The notes below the pieces were generated by a model that was given only the letters and a program-made list of their open reading frames with translations, ran no database searches and was not told the DNA's origin. DNA of 64,000 nucleotides. Origin: Algihabitans albus. Lineage in GTDB: Bacteria; Pseudomonadota; Alphaproteobacteria; Kiloniellales; DSM-21159. Position numbers and translations under genes: made by a program. The DNA is taken from the NCBI RefSeq assembly GCF_003572205.1, contig NZ_QXNY01000002.1, positions 62,001 to 126,000 of the forward strand. The letters are read 5' to 3'. This document shows, in pieces, positions 56,463 to 64,000 of the stretch (its first letter is position 1; every line of letters begins with the position of its first letter).

Positions 56463-57860
56463 ATGCCGATTGAAGTGCTGATGCCGGCGCTCTCGCCGAC
56501 CATGACCGAGGGCAAGCTGGCCAAGTGGCTCAAGCAGGAGGGCGAGGAGATCGCCTCCGGCGACGTACTGGCGGAGATCGAGACCGACAAGGCGACCATG
56601 GAGGTCGAGGCGGTCGAGGAGGGAACGCTCGGCCGCATTCTGATTTCCGAAGGCACCGACAACGTGGCCGTCAATACGCCCATCGCCCTGCTGCTCGAGG
56701 AGGGCGAGGATTCGGCGGCCTTGGACGGTGCTGCGGCTGCGCCCGCCGTCCAAGCCTCGCAGCCGTCCGAGTCCGCGACGGCGGCAGCGGCCGCAGAAAA
56801 CACCTCAGAAGCCGCCGCCAGCCCGGCTCCGAGCGCCCAAGCGGCGCCTGAGCCGGAACCGGACTGGACCGGCCCGACCAAGACCCTGACGGTGCGCGAC
56901 GCCCTGCGCGACGCCATGGCCGAGGAATTGCGCCGCGACGCCAAGGTCTTCGTCATGGGTGAGGAGGTCGCCGAGTACCAGGGCGCCTACAAGGTGACCC
57001 AGGGACTGCTGGCGGAGTTCGGCGAAAAGCGGATCATCGATACCCCGATTACGGAACATGGCTTCACCGGTCTTGCGGCCGGCGCCGCCATGTACGGCCT
57101 GCGGCCGGTCGTGGAGTTCATGACCTTCAACTTCGCCATGCAGGCGATCGATCAGATCATCAACTCCTCCGCTAAGACGCTCTACATGTCGGGCGGTCAG
57201 ATCCAGAACCCTATCGTCTTTCGCGGGCCGAACGGCGCCGCCTCGCGCGTCGCGGCCCAGCACAGCCAGTGCTATGCCTCCTGGTACGGTCATGTGCCGG
57301 GCCTGAAGGTGGTGTCGCCCTGGTCGGCGGCCGATGCCAAGGGCCTGCTGAAGTCGGCGATCCGCGACCCCAATCCGGTGATCTTCCTGGAGAACGAGAT
57401 TCTCTACGGGCAGTCCTTCGAGGTGCCGGACAGCGAGGACTGGCTGGTGCCGATCGGCAAGGCGAAGATCGTGCGGTCGGGCAGCGATGTGACCCTTGTC
57501 GCCCATTCGATCATGGTCGGACGCTGTCTGGAGGCCGCCGAACAGTTGGCCGGGGAGGGCATCGACGCCGAGGTCATCGACCTGCGCACGATCCGCCCTA
57601 TGGACACGGCGACGGTCGTCGAGTCCGTCAAGAAGACCAATCGTCTGGTTACCGCCGAGGAAGGCTGGCCCTTCGCCGGCATCGGCTCGGAGTTGGCGGC
57701 CGTCATGATGGAGCAGGCCTTCGATCACCTGGATGCGCCGGTGGCGCGTGTGACCGGTGCGGATGTGCCCTTGCCCTATGCCGCCAATCTGGAAAAGCTC
57801 GCACTGCCGCAGGCCGACAAGGTCGTGGCGGCGGCCAAGCAGGTTTGCTATCGCGACTGA
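56463..57860 (+). CDS. pdhB: Pyruvate dehydrogenase E1 component, beta subunit with lipoyl domain
   Basis: A 465-residue subunit. Residues 1-78 are a biotinyl/lipoyl domain with the lipoylated lysine in ETDKATME (K43). An Ala/Pro/Ser linker (about 85-135) leads to the E1-beta transketolase domain ([48 protein letters not shown]). An N-terminal lipoyl domain on E1-beta is typical of alphaproteobacteria. pdhC follows by 63 bases. Confidence 0.97.
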   Translation: MPIEVLMPALSPTMTEGKLAKWLKQEGEEIASGDVLAEIETDKATMEVEAVEEGTLGRILISEGTDNVAVNTPIALLLEEGEDSAALDGAAAAPAVQASQPSESATAAAAAENTSEAAASPAPSAQAAPEPEPDWTGPTKTLTVRDALRDAMAEELRRDAKVFVMGEEVAEYQGAYKVTQGLLAEFGEKRIIDTPITEHGFTGLAAGAAMYGLRPVVEFMTFNFAMQAIDQIINSSAKTLYMSGGQIQNPIVFRGPNGAASRVAAQHSQCYASWYGHVPGLKVVSPWSAADAKGLLKSAIRDPNPVIFLENEILYGQSFEVPDSEDWLVPIGKAKIVRSGSDVTLVAHSIMVGRCLEAAEQLAGEGIDAEVIDLRTIRPMDTATVVESVKKTNRLVTAEEGWPFAGIGSELAAVMMEQAFDHLDAPVARVTGADVPLPYAANLEKLALPQADKVVAAAKQVCYRD

Positions 57861-57923
57861 CCGCCGGCCGTCCCGCAAGAGGGCGGTCGTCCGTCGCGCG
57901 TTCTGGAAGGAATTGGAAGCGTC

Positions 57924-59282
57924 ATGCCGATCAACGTCCTGATGCCGGCGCTCTCGCCCACCATGACCGAGGGCACTCTGGCCAAGTGGCACGTCAAGGA
58001 GGGTGACGAGGTCAGCTCCGGCGACGTGATCGCCGAGATCGAGACCGACAAGGCCACCATGGAGGTCGAAGCCGTCGAGGAAGGCAAGATCGGTAAGATC
58101 GTCGTCGGCGAAGGAACCGAGGCCGTCGCCGTGAACGCCGTCATCGCCATCCTGCTCGAAGAGGGCGAGAACGAGGGCGACATCGACATCTCGGTCGCTC
58201 AGTCGAAGGCACCGCCGGCACCCGGCGGCGGCACCAACGGCAGCGGTGGCGGCGAGACTCCCGCAGCCGGTCGAGCCGAGGCGCCGAGCCCCGCGACCTC
58301 CGGCAAGCCGGAGGCCGCGACTGCTTCTTCGGACGGCCGGATCTTCGCATCTCCCTTGGCGCGCCGAATGGCGCAGCAGGCCGGCCTCGATCTTGGCCAG
58401 TTGAAGGGTTCGGGTCCGCATGGCCGGATCGTCAAGGCCGATATCGAGGGCGCGCTTGCCGGTGGAGCGACGGCCGCGGCCAAGTCGCCTGCGGCCGCTG
58501 CCACGGCGCCTGCGCCAGCGGCGACATCCGCCGGTACGGCCATGCCTCAGGGCGTATCCGGCAAGGCTTTCGCCGATGCTTTCGGCATTCCCTACAAGCA
58601 GGACCCCCTCTCCGGCATGCGCAAGGTCATCGCGCAGCGCCTGACCGAGTCGAAGCAGACCGTTCCGCACTTCTATCTCACCGTCGACTGCGAGCTGGAT
58701 GCCTTGCTGAAGGTTCGCAAGGACCTCAATAGCCGCGCGCCAGAGGGCGAGGGCGCCTACAAGCTGTCGGTCAACGACTTCGTGATCCGCGCCGCCGCTC
58801 TGGCCTTGCGGCAGGTTCCCGAGGCCAACGCGGCCTTCGATCCCTCCGGCTTGCTGTTTTTCGAACGCGCGGACATCTCCGTCGCGGTGGCGACACCGGC
58901 CGGCCTGATCACCCCGATCGTGAAGCAGGCCGACGGCAAGGGCCTCGCGCAGATCTCCGCGGAGATGCGCACGCTCGCCGGCAAGGCGCGCGACGGTAAG
59001 CTGATGCCCGAGGAGTACCAGGGCGGAACCTTCTCGATCTCGAATCTGGGCATGTTCGGGGTCAAGCAGTTCGAGGCGGTCATCAATCCGCCGCAGGGCT
59101 GCATCCTCGCGGTCGGCGCGGGCGAGCAGCGCCCGGTCGTCAAGGAGGGCGCGCTCTCCGTCGCGACCGTGATGTCCTGCACCTTGTCGGTCGACCACCG
59201 GGTGGTCGACGGCGCGGTGGGTGCGCAGTTCCTGGCGGCCTTCAAGAAGCTGATCGAAGACCCGCTTTCGATGCTGCTTTAG
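57924..59282 (+). CDS. pdhC: Pyruvate dehydrogenase E2 component (dihydrolipoamide acetyltransferase)
   Basis: A 452-residue core enzyme. In order: a lipoyl domain (K43 in ETDKATME), a Gly/Ala/Pro linker, a peripheral-subunit-binding domain (FASPLARRMAQQAGLDL...GPHGRIVKADIE, about 135-172), a second linker, and the catalytic acetyltransferase domain with FSISNLGMFGVKQF and the active-site His in SVDHRVVDGAVGAQF. It transfers acetyl groups to coenzyme A. Single lipoyl domain. Confidence 0.97.
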   Translation: MPINVLMPALSPTMTEGTLAKWHVKEGDEVSSGDVIAEIETDKATMEVEAVEEGKIGKIVVGEGTEAVAVNAVIAILLEEGENEGDIDISVAQSKAPPAPGGGTNGSGGGETPAAGRAEAPSPATSGKPEAATASSDGRIFASPLARRMAQQAGLDLGQLKGSGPHGRIVKADIEGALAGGATAAAKSPAAAATAPAPAATSAGTAMPQGVSGKAFADAFGIPYKQDPLSGMRKVIAQRLTESKQTVPHFYLTVDCELDALLKVRKDLNSRAPEGEGAYKLSVNDFVIRAAALALRQVPEANAAFDPSGLLFFERADISVAVATPAGLITPIVKQADGKGLAQISAEMRTLAGKARDGKLMPEEYQGGTFSISNLGMFGVKQFEAVINPPQGCILAVGAGEQRPVVKEGALSVATVMSCTLSVDHRVVDGAVGAQFLAAFKKLIEDPLSMLL

Positions 59283-59403
59283 GCCTCGCCGGACCGGGAC
59301 GCCTGCGCGGCGATGCCTTCTTGTGGCGCCGGGCGGATAGAAGATCGAGACGGCCTTCTCGTCTGCGGAGGCCGCGCGTCAACTGAGCACGGGATGGCGA
59401 AGC

Positions 59404-60825
59404 ATGGCCGAGAGCGATTTCGATCTGGTCGTCGTGGGCGGCGGCCCCGGCGGTTACGTCGCGGCGATCCGCGCGGCGCAGCTGGGCATGAAGGCGGCTG
59501 TGGTGGAGCGCGAGCATCTGGGTGGGATCTGCCTCAACTGGGGCTGCATTCCGACCAAAGCCCTGCTCCGCACCAGCGAGATCTACCACTACTTCCAGAA
59601 CGCCAAGACCTATGGCCTGAAGGCCGATAACATCGGGTTCGACATGGCGGCGGTGGTCAAGCGCTCGCGCCAGGTGGCCGGACAGCTCAGCGGCGGCGTC
59701 AAGCATCTGCTCAAGAAGAACAAGGTCGCGGTCTTCGACGGGCACGGCAAGCTGAACGGCAGTGCCGGCGGGAAGCGTAAGATTCACGTCGAGAAGGACG
59801 GCAAGGCGGTCGCCGAACTGACGGCCAAGCACGTGATCCTGGCGACCGGCGCGCGCGCGCGCCAGCTCCCGGGGTTGGAGGCCGACGGCAGCACCGTCTG
59901 GACCTACAAGGAAGCCATGGTGCCCGAGACCATGCCGAAATCGATCCTGGTGGTCGGCTCCGGCGCCATCGGCATCGAATTCGCCAGCTTCTACCGCACC
60001 ATGGGCGCCGAGGTGACGGTGGTCGAGCTGGTCGAGCGCATCCTGCCGGCCGAGGATCCCGAAATTTCGGCCTTCGCGCGCAAGACCTTCGAGAAGCAGG
60101 GCATCAAGATTCTGACCGGGGCCAAGGTGACCAAGGTCGAGCGGCCGAAGAACGGTTCGGGCTTGGCCAAGGCGACGGTCGAGCAGGGCGGCAAGACCCA
60201 GGTGCTCGACGTGGAGAAGGTGATCTCCGCGGTCGGCATCGTCGGCAACACGGAAAGTATCGGTCTGGACGGCACCAAGGTGAAGGTCGAGCGCGGCCAC
60301 ATCGTGATCGACGAGTGGATGCAGACCGGCGAGCAGGGCGTCTATGCCATCGGCGACGTCTGCGGCCCGCCCTGGCTGGCCCACAAGGCCAGCCACGAAG
60401 GCGTGATCTGCGTCGAGAAGATCGCCGGCAAGAACGACGTTCATCCCTTGAACCTGCGCCGCATTCCCGGCTGCACCTACTGTCAGCCGCAGATCGCCTC
60501 GGTCGGCCTGACCGAGGAAAAGGCCAAGGCCGCCGGCTACAAGCTCAAGGTCGGCCGTTTCCCCTTCATGGGCAACGGCAAGGCCATCGCGCTCGGCGAG
60601 CCGGAAGGGCTGGTCAAGACGGTCTTCGACGCGGACACCGGCGAGTTGCTGGGCGCCCATATGATCGGCGCCGAGGTGACCGAGCTGATCCAGGGCTATG
60701 CGGTCGCCATGCAGCTCGAGACCACCGAGACCGACCTGATGCACTCTGTCTTCCCGCATCCGACCCTGTCGGAAATGATGCACGAGTCGGTGCTTGATGC
60801 CTACGGGCGGGCGGTCCATTTCTAG
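59404..60825 (+). CDS. lpd: Dihydrolipoyl dehydrogenase (E3)
   Basis: A 473-residue FAD flavoprotein that reoxidises dihydrolipoyl groups with NAD. The FAD site is [18 protein letters not shown]. The redox disulfide is C43/C48 in [13 protein letters not shown]. The NAD site is [17 protein letters not shown], and [16 protein letters not shown] and the C-terminal active-site His-Glu in [12 protein letters not shown] are present. It follows pdhC by 121 bases and precedes lipA. Confidence 0.97.
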   Translation: MAESDFDLVVVGGGPGGYVAAIRAAQLGMKAAVVEREHLGGICLNWGCIPTKALLRTSEIYHYFQNAKTYGLKADNIGFDMAAVVKRSRQVAGQLSGGVKHLLKKNKVAVFDGHGKLNGSAGGKRKIHVEKDGKAVAELTAKHVILATGARARQLPGLEADGSTVWTYKEAMVPETMPKSILVVGSGAIGIEFASFYRTMGAEVTVVELVERILPAEDPEISAFARKTFEKQGIKILTGAKVTKVERPKNGSGLAKATVEQGGKTQVLDVEKVISAVGIVGNTESIGLDGTKVKVERGHIVIDEWMQTGEQGVYAIGDVCGPPWLAHKASHEGVICVEKIAGKNDVHPLNLRRIPGCTYCQPQIASVGLTEEKAKAAGYKLKVGRFPFMGNGKAIALGEPEGLVKTVFDADTGELLGAHMIGAEVTELIQGYAVAMQLETTETDLMHSVFPHPTLSEMMHESVLDAYGRAVHF

Positions 60826-60829
60826 GGAC

Positions 60830-61786
60830 ATGACGGACATGACCGAGAAGCCTCGCCTGCGTCATCCCGAGAAGGCGCATAAGCCCGACAATCCCGTGCA
60901 GCGGAACAAACCCGCCTGGTTGCGGGTCAAGGCGCCGGTCAGCCGCGAGTATCACGCGACCCGGCAGGTGGTGCGCGAGCACAAGCTGCACACGGTCTGC
61001 GAGGAGGCGGCTTGCCCCAACATCGGCGAATGCTGGGCCAAGAAGCACGCCACCATGATGATCATGGGCGACATCTGCACCCGCGCCTGCAGCTTCTGCA
61101 ATGTGGCCACCGGCAAGCCGGGCGCCCTCGATCCCTTCGAGCCTTACCGGGTCGGCGAGGCGGTCAAGAAGCTGGGTCTGCAGCACGTGGTCATCACCTC
61201 GGTCGATCGCGACGACCTGGAGGACGGCGGTGCCGAGCACTTCGCCAAGGTGATCGGGGCCATCCGCGAGGCGACGCCCACGACCACCGTCGAGATCCTG
61301 ACGCCGGATTTCCTGCGGAAGGAGGGGGCGCTGGAGGTCGTGGTCGCGGCCAAGCCGGACGTCTTCAACCACAACCTGGAGACCGTGCCCCGGCTCTACC
61401 CCACGGTGCGGCCGGGCGCGCGCTACTTTCATTCCTTGCGCCTGCTCGACCGGGTCAAGCAGCTCGACCCGACGATCTTCACCAAGTCCGGCCTGATGGT
61501 CGGCCTGGGGGAGGAGAAGAGTGAGGTGCAGCAGGTGATGGACGATCTGCGCTCGGCGGAGGTCGACTTCCTGACCATCGGACAGTACCTGCAACCGACG
61601 CCGAAGCATCACGTGGTCGAGCGTTTCGTTACGCCCGACGACTTCAAGGCCTACGAGACGGCGGCCTTCGCCAAAGGCTTCCTGCTGGTCTCCGCGAGTC
61701 CCCTGACCCGCAGTTCCTATCATGCCGACGAGGATTTCGCCCGCCTGCGCCTTGCGCGTGAGAAGCAGGTCGCTGCCGCCGGCTGA
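60830..61786 (+). CDS. lipA: Lipoyl synthase
   Basis: A 318-residue radical-SAM enzyme that inserts two sulfurs into octanoyl groups on lipoyl domains. The auxiliary cluster cysteines are in [12 protein letters not shown] and the SAM cluster in [10 protein letters not shown]. The conserved C-terminal serine lies in [10 protein letters not shown]. The ATG at 60830, four bases after the lpd stop, is preferred; another ATG at 60839 is possible. Placement after pdhABC-lpd links cofactor supply to the enzyme that needs it. Confidence 0.96.
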   Translation: MTDMTEKPRLRHPEKAHKPDNPVQRNKPAWLRVKAPVSREYHATRQVVREHKLHTVCEEAACPNIGECWAKKHATMMIMGDICTRACSFCNVATGKPGALDPFEPYRVGEAVKKLGLQHVVITSVDRDDLEDGGAEHFAKVIGAIREATPTTTVEILTPDFLRKEGALEVVVAAKPDVFNHNLETVPRLYPTVRPGARYFHSLRLLDRVKQLDPTIFTKSGLMVGLGEEKSEVQQVMDDLRSAEVDFLTIGQYLQPTPKHHVVERFVTPDDFKAYETAAFAKGFLLVSASPLTRSSYHADEDFARLRLAREKQVAAAG

Positions 61787-61977
61787 CGCCTGTCGCAAGG
61801 CGGGTCTCCGCAACAGCGGTTCTGGCAGCTCTCACAGAAACTTAACTTCGACATCTTATCTTTTTCTCCGGCGCGAGGCGGCGTTACAGACGCCTTGCCG
61901 GGACGACCTCTGCGTCCTACCGTCCGGCCCGTCCGAAACGCTCGACTTGCCCGAAACCATCGAATCGTATCCAGATC

Positions 61978-62424
61978 ATGCCCACCCATGCCGAGCAGCG
62001 TCTGCTACCCTACCAGCCGCAAGAACTCTTCGATCTGGTCGCCGACGTGGAGCGCTATCCCGAGTTCCTGCCCTGGTGCAAGGCGGCGCGCGTGCGTCAG
62101 CGGGAATCCGAGGAGCGGCAGATCGTAGCGGACCTGGTCGTCGGGTTTCGCATGATTCGCGAGCGTTTCACCAGCCGGGTGGATCTCGAGCCCGAGGAGC
62201 GCGTGATCCGCGTTCAGTACGTCGACGGCCCCTTCCGGTACCTGAACAACACATGGCAGTTCATCGAGCATAGCGACGGGTGCATGATCGATTTCTACGT
62301 CGATTTCGAATTTCGGTCGCGCGTTCTGCAGAAGGTGCTGCAGCCCTTGTTCAACGAAGCCGTCCGCCGGATGGTTGCTGCCTTCGAAGGTCGCGCGCAG
62401 GACCTCTACGGTCCGTCGAAGTAA
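61978..62424 (+). CDS. RatA/COQ10-family START-like protein
   Basis: A 148-residue SRPBCC-fold protein. Family landmarks are LPYQPQELFDLVADVERYPEFLPWCKAARV, LVVGFRMIRERFTSRV, GPFRYLNNTWQF, and a final FNEAVRRMVAAFEGRA helix. Mitochondrial COQ10 binds ubiquinone and is needed for respiration. The E. coli homologue was described as the RatA toxin, but no antitoxin partner is seen here, so a ubiquinone role is more likely. Confidence 0.92.
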   Translation: MPTHAEQRLLPYQPQELFDLVADVERYPEFLPWCKAARVRQRESEERQIVADLVVGFRMIRERFTSRVDLEPEERVIRVQYVDGPFRYLNNTWQFIEHSDGCMIDFYVDFEFRSRVLQKVLQPLFNEAVRRMVAAFEGRAQDLYGPSK

Positions 62425-62436
62425 ACGATCGCGGCC

Positions 62437-63264
62437 TCAAAGCGCCTGCGTCGGGTCCGTGCCCATCGAGTCCGCGCCGACCGAGAGCGCGGCGAACATA
62501 ATCATCGTCATAACGGCGTTGAAGGCGCCGTGCATGGCGACGCAGGGCCAAAGGCTGTCCTCCAGTTCGCGCAGCCGCGCCAGCAGAAGACCGACCAGAA
62601 GCAGTGCGGGGATCAGTTGAGGAATGCCGTGGGCGACCGAAAAGACCGCCGCGGAGACCGCCATCGCGAGACCCGGTTTAAGGTGGTGGCGCAGCCAGCC
62701 GTAGAGCACGCCCCGGAAGGCCACCTCCTCGACAAAAGGCACGAGGATCGACACCAACGGTAGAACCAGCAGGAACCCCCAGAGCGAAGGGCCCGCAGGT
62801 GCCAGCATCTCGACCTGCGGATTGGTCTGATCGACGCCGAAGAGTACGAAAGTGACGGCATTGACCGCGATCGCCGGTAGCACGGCCCCGACGCCCCAGA
62901 GGATGCCGCGCTTCAACCAGCCGGGCGGCATGGGACCGAGACCGAGCAGCCGGAGCGAGAGGCCTCGGCCGTGCCAGAGGACGACCATGAACACCGCGAG
63001 AAAGACCGCCGCCTGGCTGGCAAGCACCAAGGGGACGAGCACGGCGCTGGCCCGCCCGCCGGCGCTTGCGAGCCCCAGAGCACCCGCGACGACGATGACC
63101 AGGTAGCCCGCCCCCAGGAAACAGGCGACGGTCACCAGCACGTCGATCAGGTCCGGGCGCGCCGCGGGCCGTTGCGGTTTCGGCAAGCGGTCTGACGCCG
63201 GGCCATCGTCCGGCGGGAGGCGCTCGTGATCCAGTTGGCGTTGGGGCAGGCGGCTAGAAGGCAT
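62437..63264 (-). CDS. CPBP-family intramembrane glutamic protease
   Basis: A 275-residue inner-membrane protein with seven or eight hydrophobic segments. The CPBP (Abi, Rce1-like) motifs are present: EEVAFRGVLYGWL (the EExxxR motif), FSVAHGIPQLIPALLLVGLLLARLRE (second motif with His) and a final HGAFNAVM. The substrate is unknown. The ATG at 63264 is chosen and overlaps the cinA-like stop by 11 bases; the longer frame from 63354 reads cinA sequence. It converges on the RatA/COQ10 gene. Confidence 0.88.
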   Translation of the reverse strand: MPSSRLPQRQLDHERLPPDDGPASDRLPKPQRPAARPDLIDVLVTVACFLGAGYLVIVVAGALGLASAGGRASAVLVPLVLASQAAVFLAVFMVVLWHGRGLSLRLLGLGPMPPGWLKRGILWGVGAVLPAIAVNAVTFVLFGVDQTNPQVEMLAPAGPSLWGFLLVLPLVSILVPFVEEVAFRGVLYGWLRHHLKPGLAMAVSAAVFSVAHGIPQLIPALLLVGLLLARLRELEDSLWPCVAMHGAFNAVMTMIMFAALSVGADSMGTDPTQAL

Positions 63265-63742
63265 GGGCGAGGAGATGGAGCCCATGGCGCAGGGATGCCA
63301 GGCGCACGGCGGTGCGATCGCCCGAAAAAAGCTGGCGGTCGCTCTGGGCCGCATCCTCGCCCCGAAGGGCCAGTCCGAACCAGACGAGTCCCACCGGCTT
63401 CTCGACGCTGCCGCCGCCCGGTCCGGCGATCCCGGTCACAGACAGCGCGACCTGGGCATGGCTGGCCGCAAGCGCACCTTCGGCCATGGCTTGCGCCGTC
63501 TCGCCGCTGACCGCACCGAATCTGGAAAGCGTCGTTTCAGGCACACCCAGAAGCTCGGTCTTGGCGGCGTTGGAGTAGGTGACGAACCCCCGCTCGACCA
63601 CGTCGGAGGAGCCGGCGACTTCCGTCAGGGCGCCGGCGATCAGACCGCCGGTGCAGCTCTCCGCCGTCGCCAGCAGCTTGCCGGCGCTGCGATACCGCGA
63701 CAGCAGGGCCTCGGCGGTCTCTAGTACGTCCAGGGGAAACAT
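63254..63742 (-). CDS. CinA-family nicotinamide-nucleotide amidohydrolase (PncC type)
   Basis: A 162-residue protein corresponding to the C-terminal domain of CinA, which deamidates nicotinamide mononucleotide in NAD recycling. Landmarks are LLATAESCTGGLIAGALTEV, VVERGFVTYSNAAKTELLGV, FGAVSGETAQAMAEGAL and SVTGIAGPGGG, followed by KPVGLVWFGLA. The ATG at 63742 overlaps the upstream pgpA 3' end by 22 bases, so the two are coupled. Confidence 0.93.
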   Translation of the reverse strand: MFPLDVLETAEALLSRYRSAGKLLATAESCTGGLIAGALTEVAGSSDVVERGFVTYSNAAKTELLGVPETTLSRFGAVSGETAQAMAEGALAASHAQVALSVTGIAGPGGGSVEKPVGLVWFGLALRGEDAAQSDRQLFSGDRTAVRLASLRHGLHLLAHAF

Positions 63743-64000
63743 GAATGTCTTCCTAGCCAAACCCAGGCGGCGTAACAGACGATCATGGCGTAGGGCGCGG
63801 CCAGGATGTCGTCCAGCATGATGCCCAGCCCGCCCTTGATGCGTCGATCCGCCCAGTTCGCCGGCCAGGGTTTCAGTATGTCGGCGACACGGAACGCCAC
63901 GAAGGCCAATAGATAGAGTTTCAGGTCGAGGGCCACCGGGAAGATCACCAGCCACTGGGCGACCACTTCGTCGACCACGACTTCCCCCGGGTCGGCCCGC
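63721..64000 (-). CDS. pgpA: Phosphatidylglycerophosphatase A, 3' part (cut by window edge)
   Basis: The last 92 codons of a membrane phosphatase that makes phosphatidylglycerol from its phosphate precursor. The conserved DPGEVVVDEVVAQW, AFRVADILKPWPANWADRRIKGGLGIMLDDILAAPYA stretches and a final hydrophobic helix are visible. The 5' part lies outside the window. Order pgpA then cinA-like is common in alphaproteobacteria. Confidence 0.92.
   Translation of the reverse strand, partial: RADPGEVVVDEVVAQWLVIFPVALDLKLYLLAFVAFRVADILKPWPANWADRRIKGGLGIMLDDILAAPYAMIVCYAAWVWLGRHSCFPWTY

Noticed and set aside
61978-62424. RatA toxin of a toxin-antitoxin pair
   Set aside because: No antitoxin partner (RatB-like) is adjacent, and the core-gene context and COQ10 resemblance favour a ubiquinone-related role.

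Overview
The window is GC-rich and almost fully coding. It reads as an alphaproteobacterial chromosome, most likely of the Rhodospirillales or a close relative. The evidence is the run ppiD-trpE / tpiA-secG-pyrG-kdsA-eno-ftsB-pdhA-pdhB-pdhC-lpd-lipA-ratA-cinA-pgpA, the lipoyl domain on PdhB, an NDUFS4-type Complex I subunit, and a complete Aap general amino acid transporter. No assignment below class/order level is supported.

Layout. (1) 1-1543: a thiamine-precursor ABC transporter (permease cut by the window edge, then ATPase) under a TPP riboswitch, reading leftward. (2) 1634-7530: housekeeping and small genes: histone-deacetylase-like hydrolase, DUF192 protein, O-methyltransferase, release factor 3, SH3-like protein, tRNA-Pro and an NDUFS4-like subunit. 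(3) 7561 to about 22600: a genomic island next to tRNA-Arg(TCT). It carries a large serine recombinase whose last codons run antisense through the tRNA, a higBA toxin-antitoxin pair, a HEPN protein plus winged-helix partner, a DUF3363 relaxase, a LysR / MFS / LysR / PRISE-reductase cargo block and, at its AT-rich right end, a GHKL ATPase-nuclease with a DpnI-like nuclease partner. (4) 22634-28826: nitric-oxide response genes (nnrU, nnrS, DUF6522, nsrR-like regulator with two NsrR-type boxes), then a CMD-family protein, a membrane protein, a PAS_5 protein and a small secreted protein. (5) 28877-31518: molybdate transporter modABC. (6) 31673-34997: a deacetylase and two tandem Alg13/Alg14-like glycosyltransferase pairs. 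(7) 35204-43811: a ModE-N regulator with a cystathionine beta-lyase, divergent from the aapJQMP transporter, then an arginase-like hydrolase. (8) 43784-44764: decayed remains of an aldoxime-nitrile locus (AraC regulator, nitrilase, aldoxime dehydratase). (9) 44792-64000: the core-metabolism block, ending in a pgpA cut by the window edge.

How the parts fit. The core block joins lower glycolysis (tpiA, eno), CTP and Kdo supply, and pyruvate dehydrogenase with its lipoate synthase. The Aap transporter, arginase-like enzyme and MetC form a nitrogen/sulfur amino-acid region. The nnr/nsr genes answer nitric oxide, and modABC supplies molybdenum. The island is the accessory part. Its best candidate for an undescribed system is the two-gene module at 20082-22558: a GHKL (MORC/Hsp90-type) ATPase fused to a RecB-like PD-(D/E)xK nuclease, followed by a stand-alone DpnI-type catalytic domain with an E-to-Q change in its active site. 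A second candidate is the HEPN + winged-helix pair at 10487-12023, which has its own repeat-type operator.

Coordinates rest on reading frames, start-codon context and motif recognition by eye. No database search or structure prediction was run.
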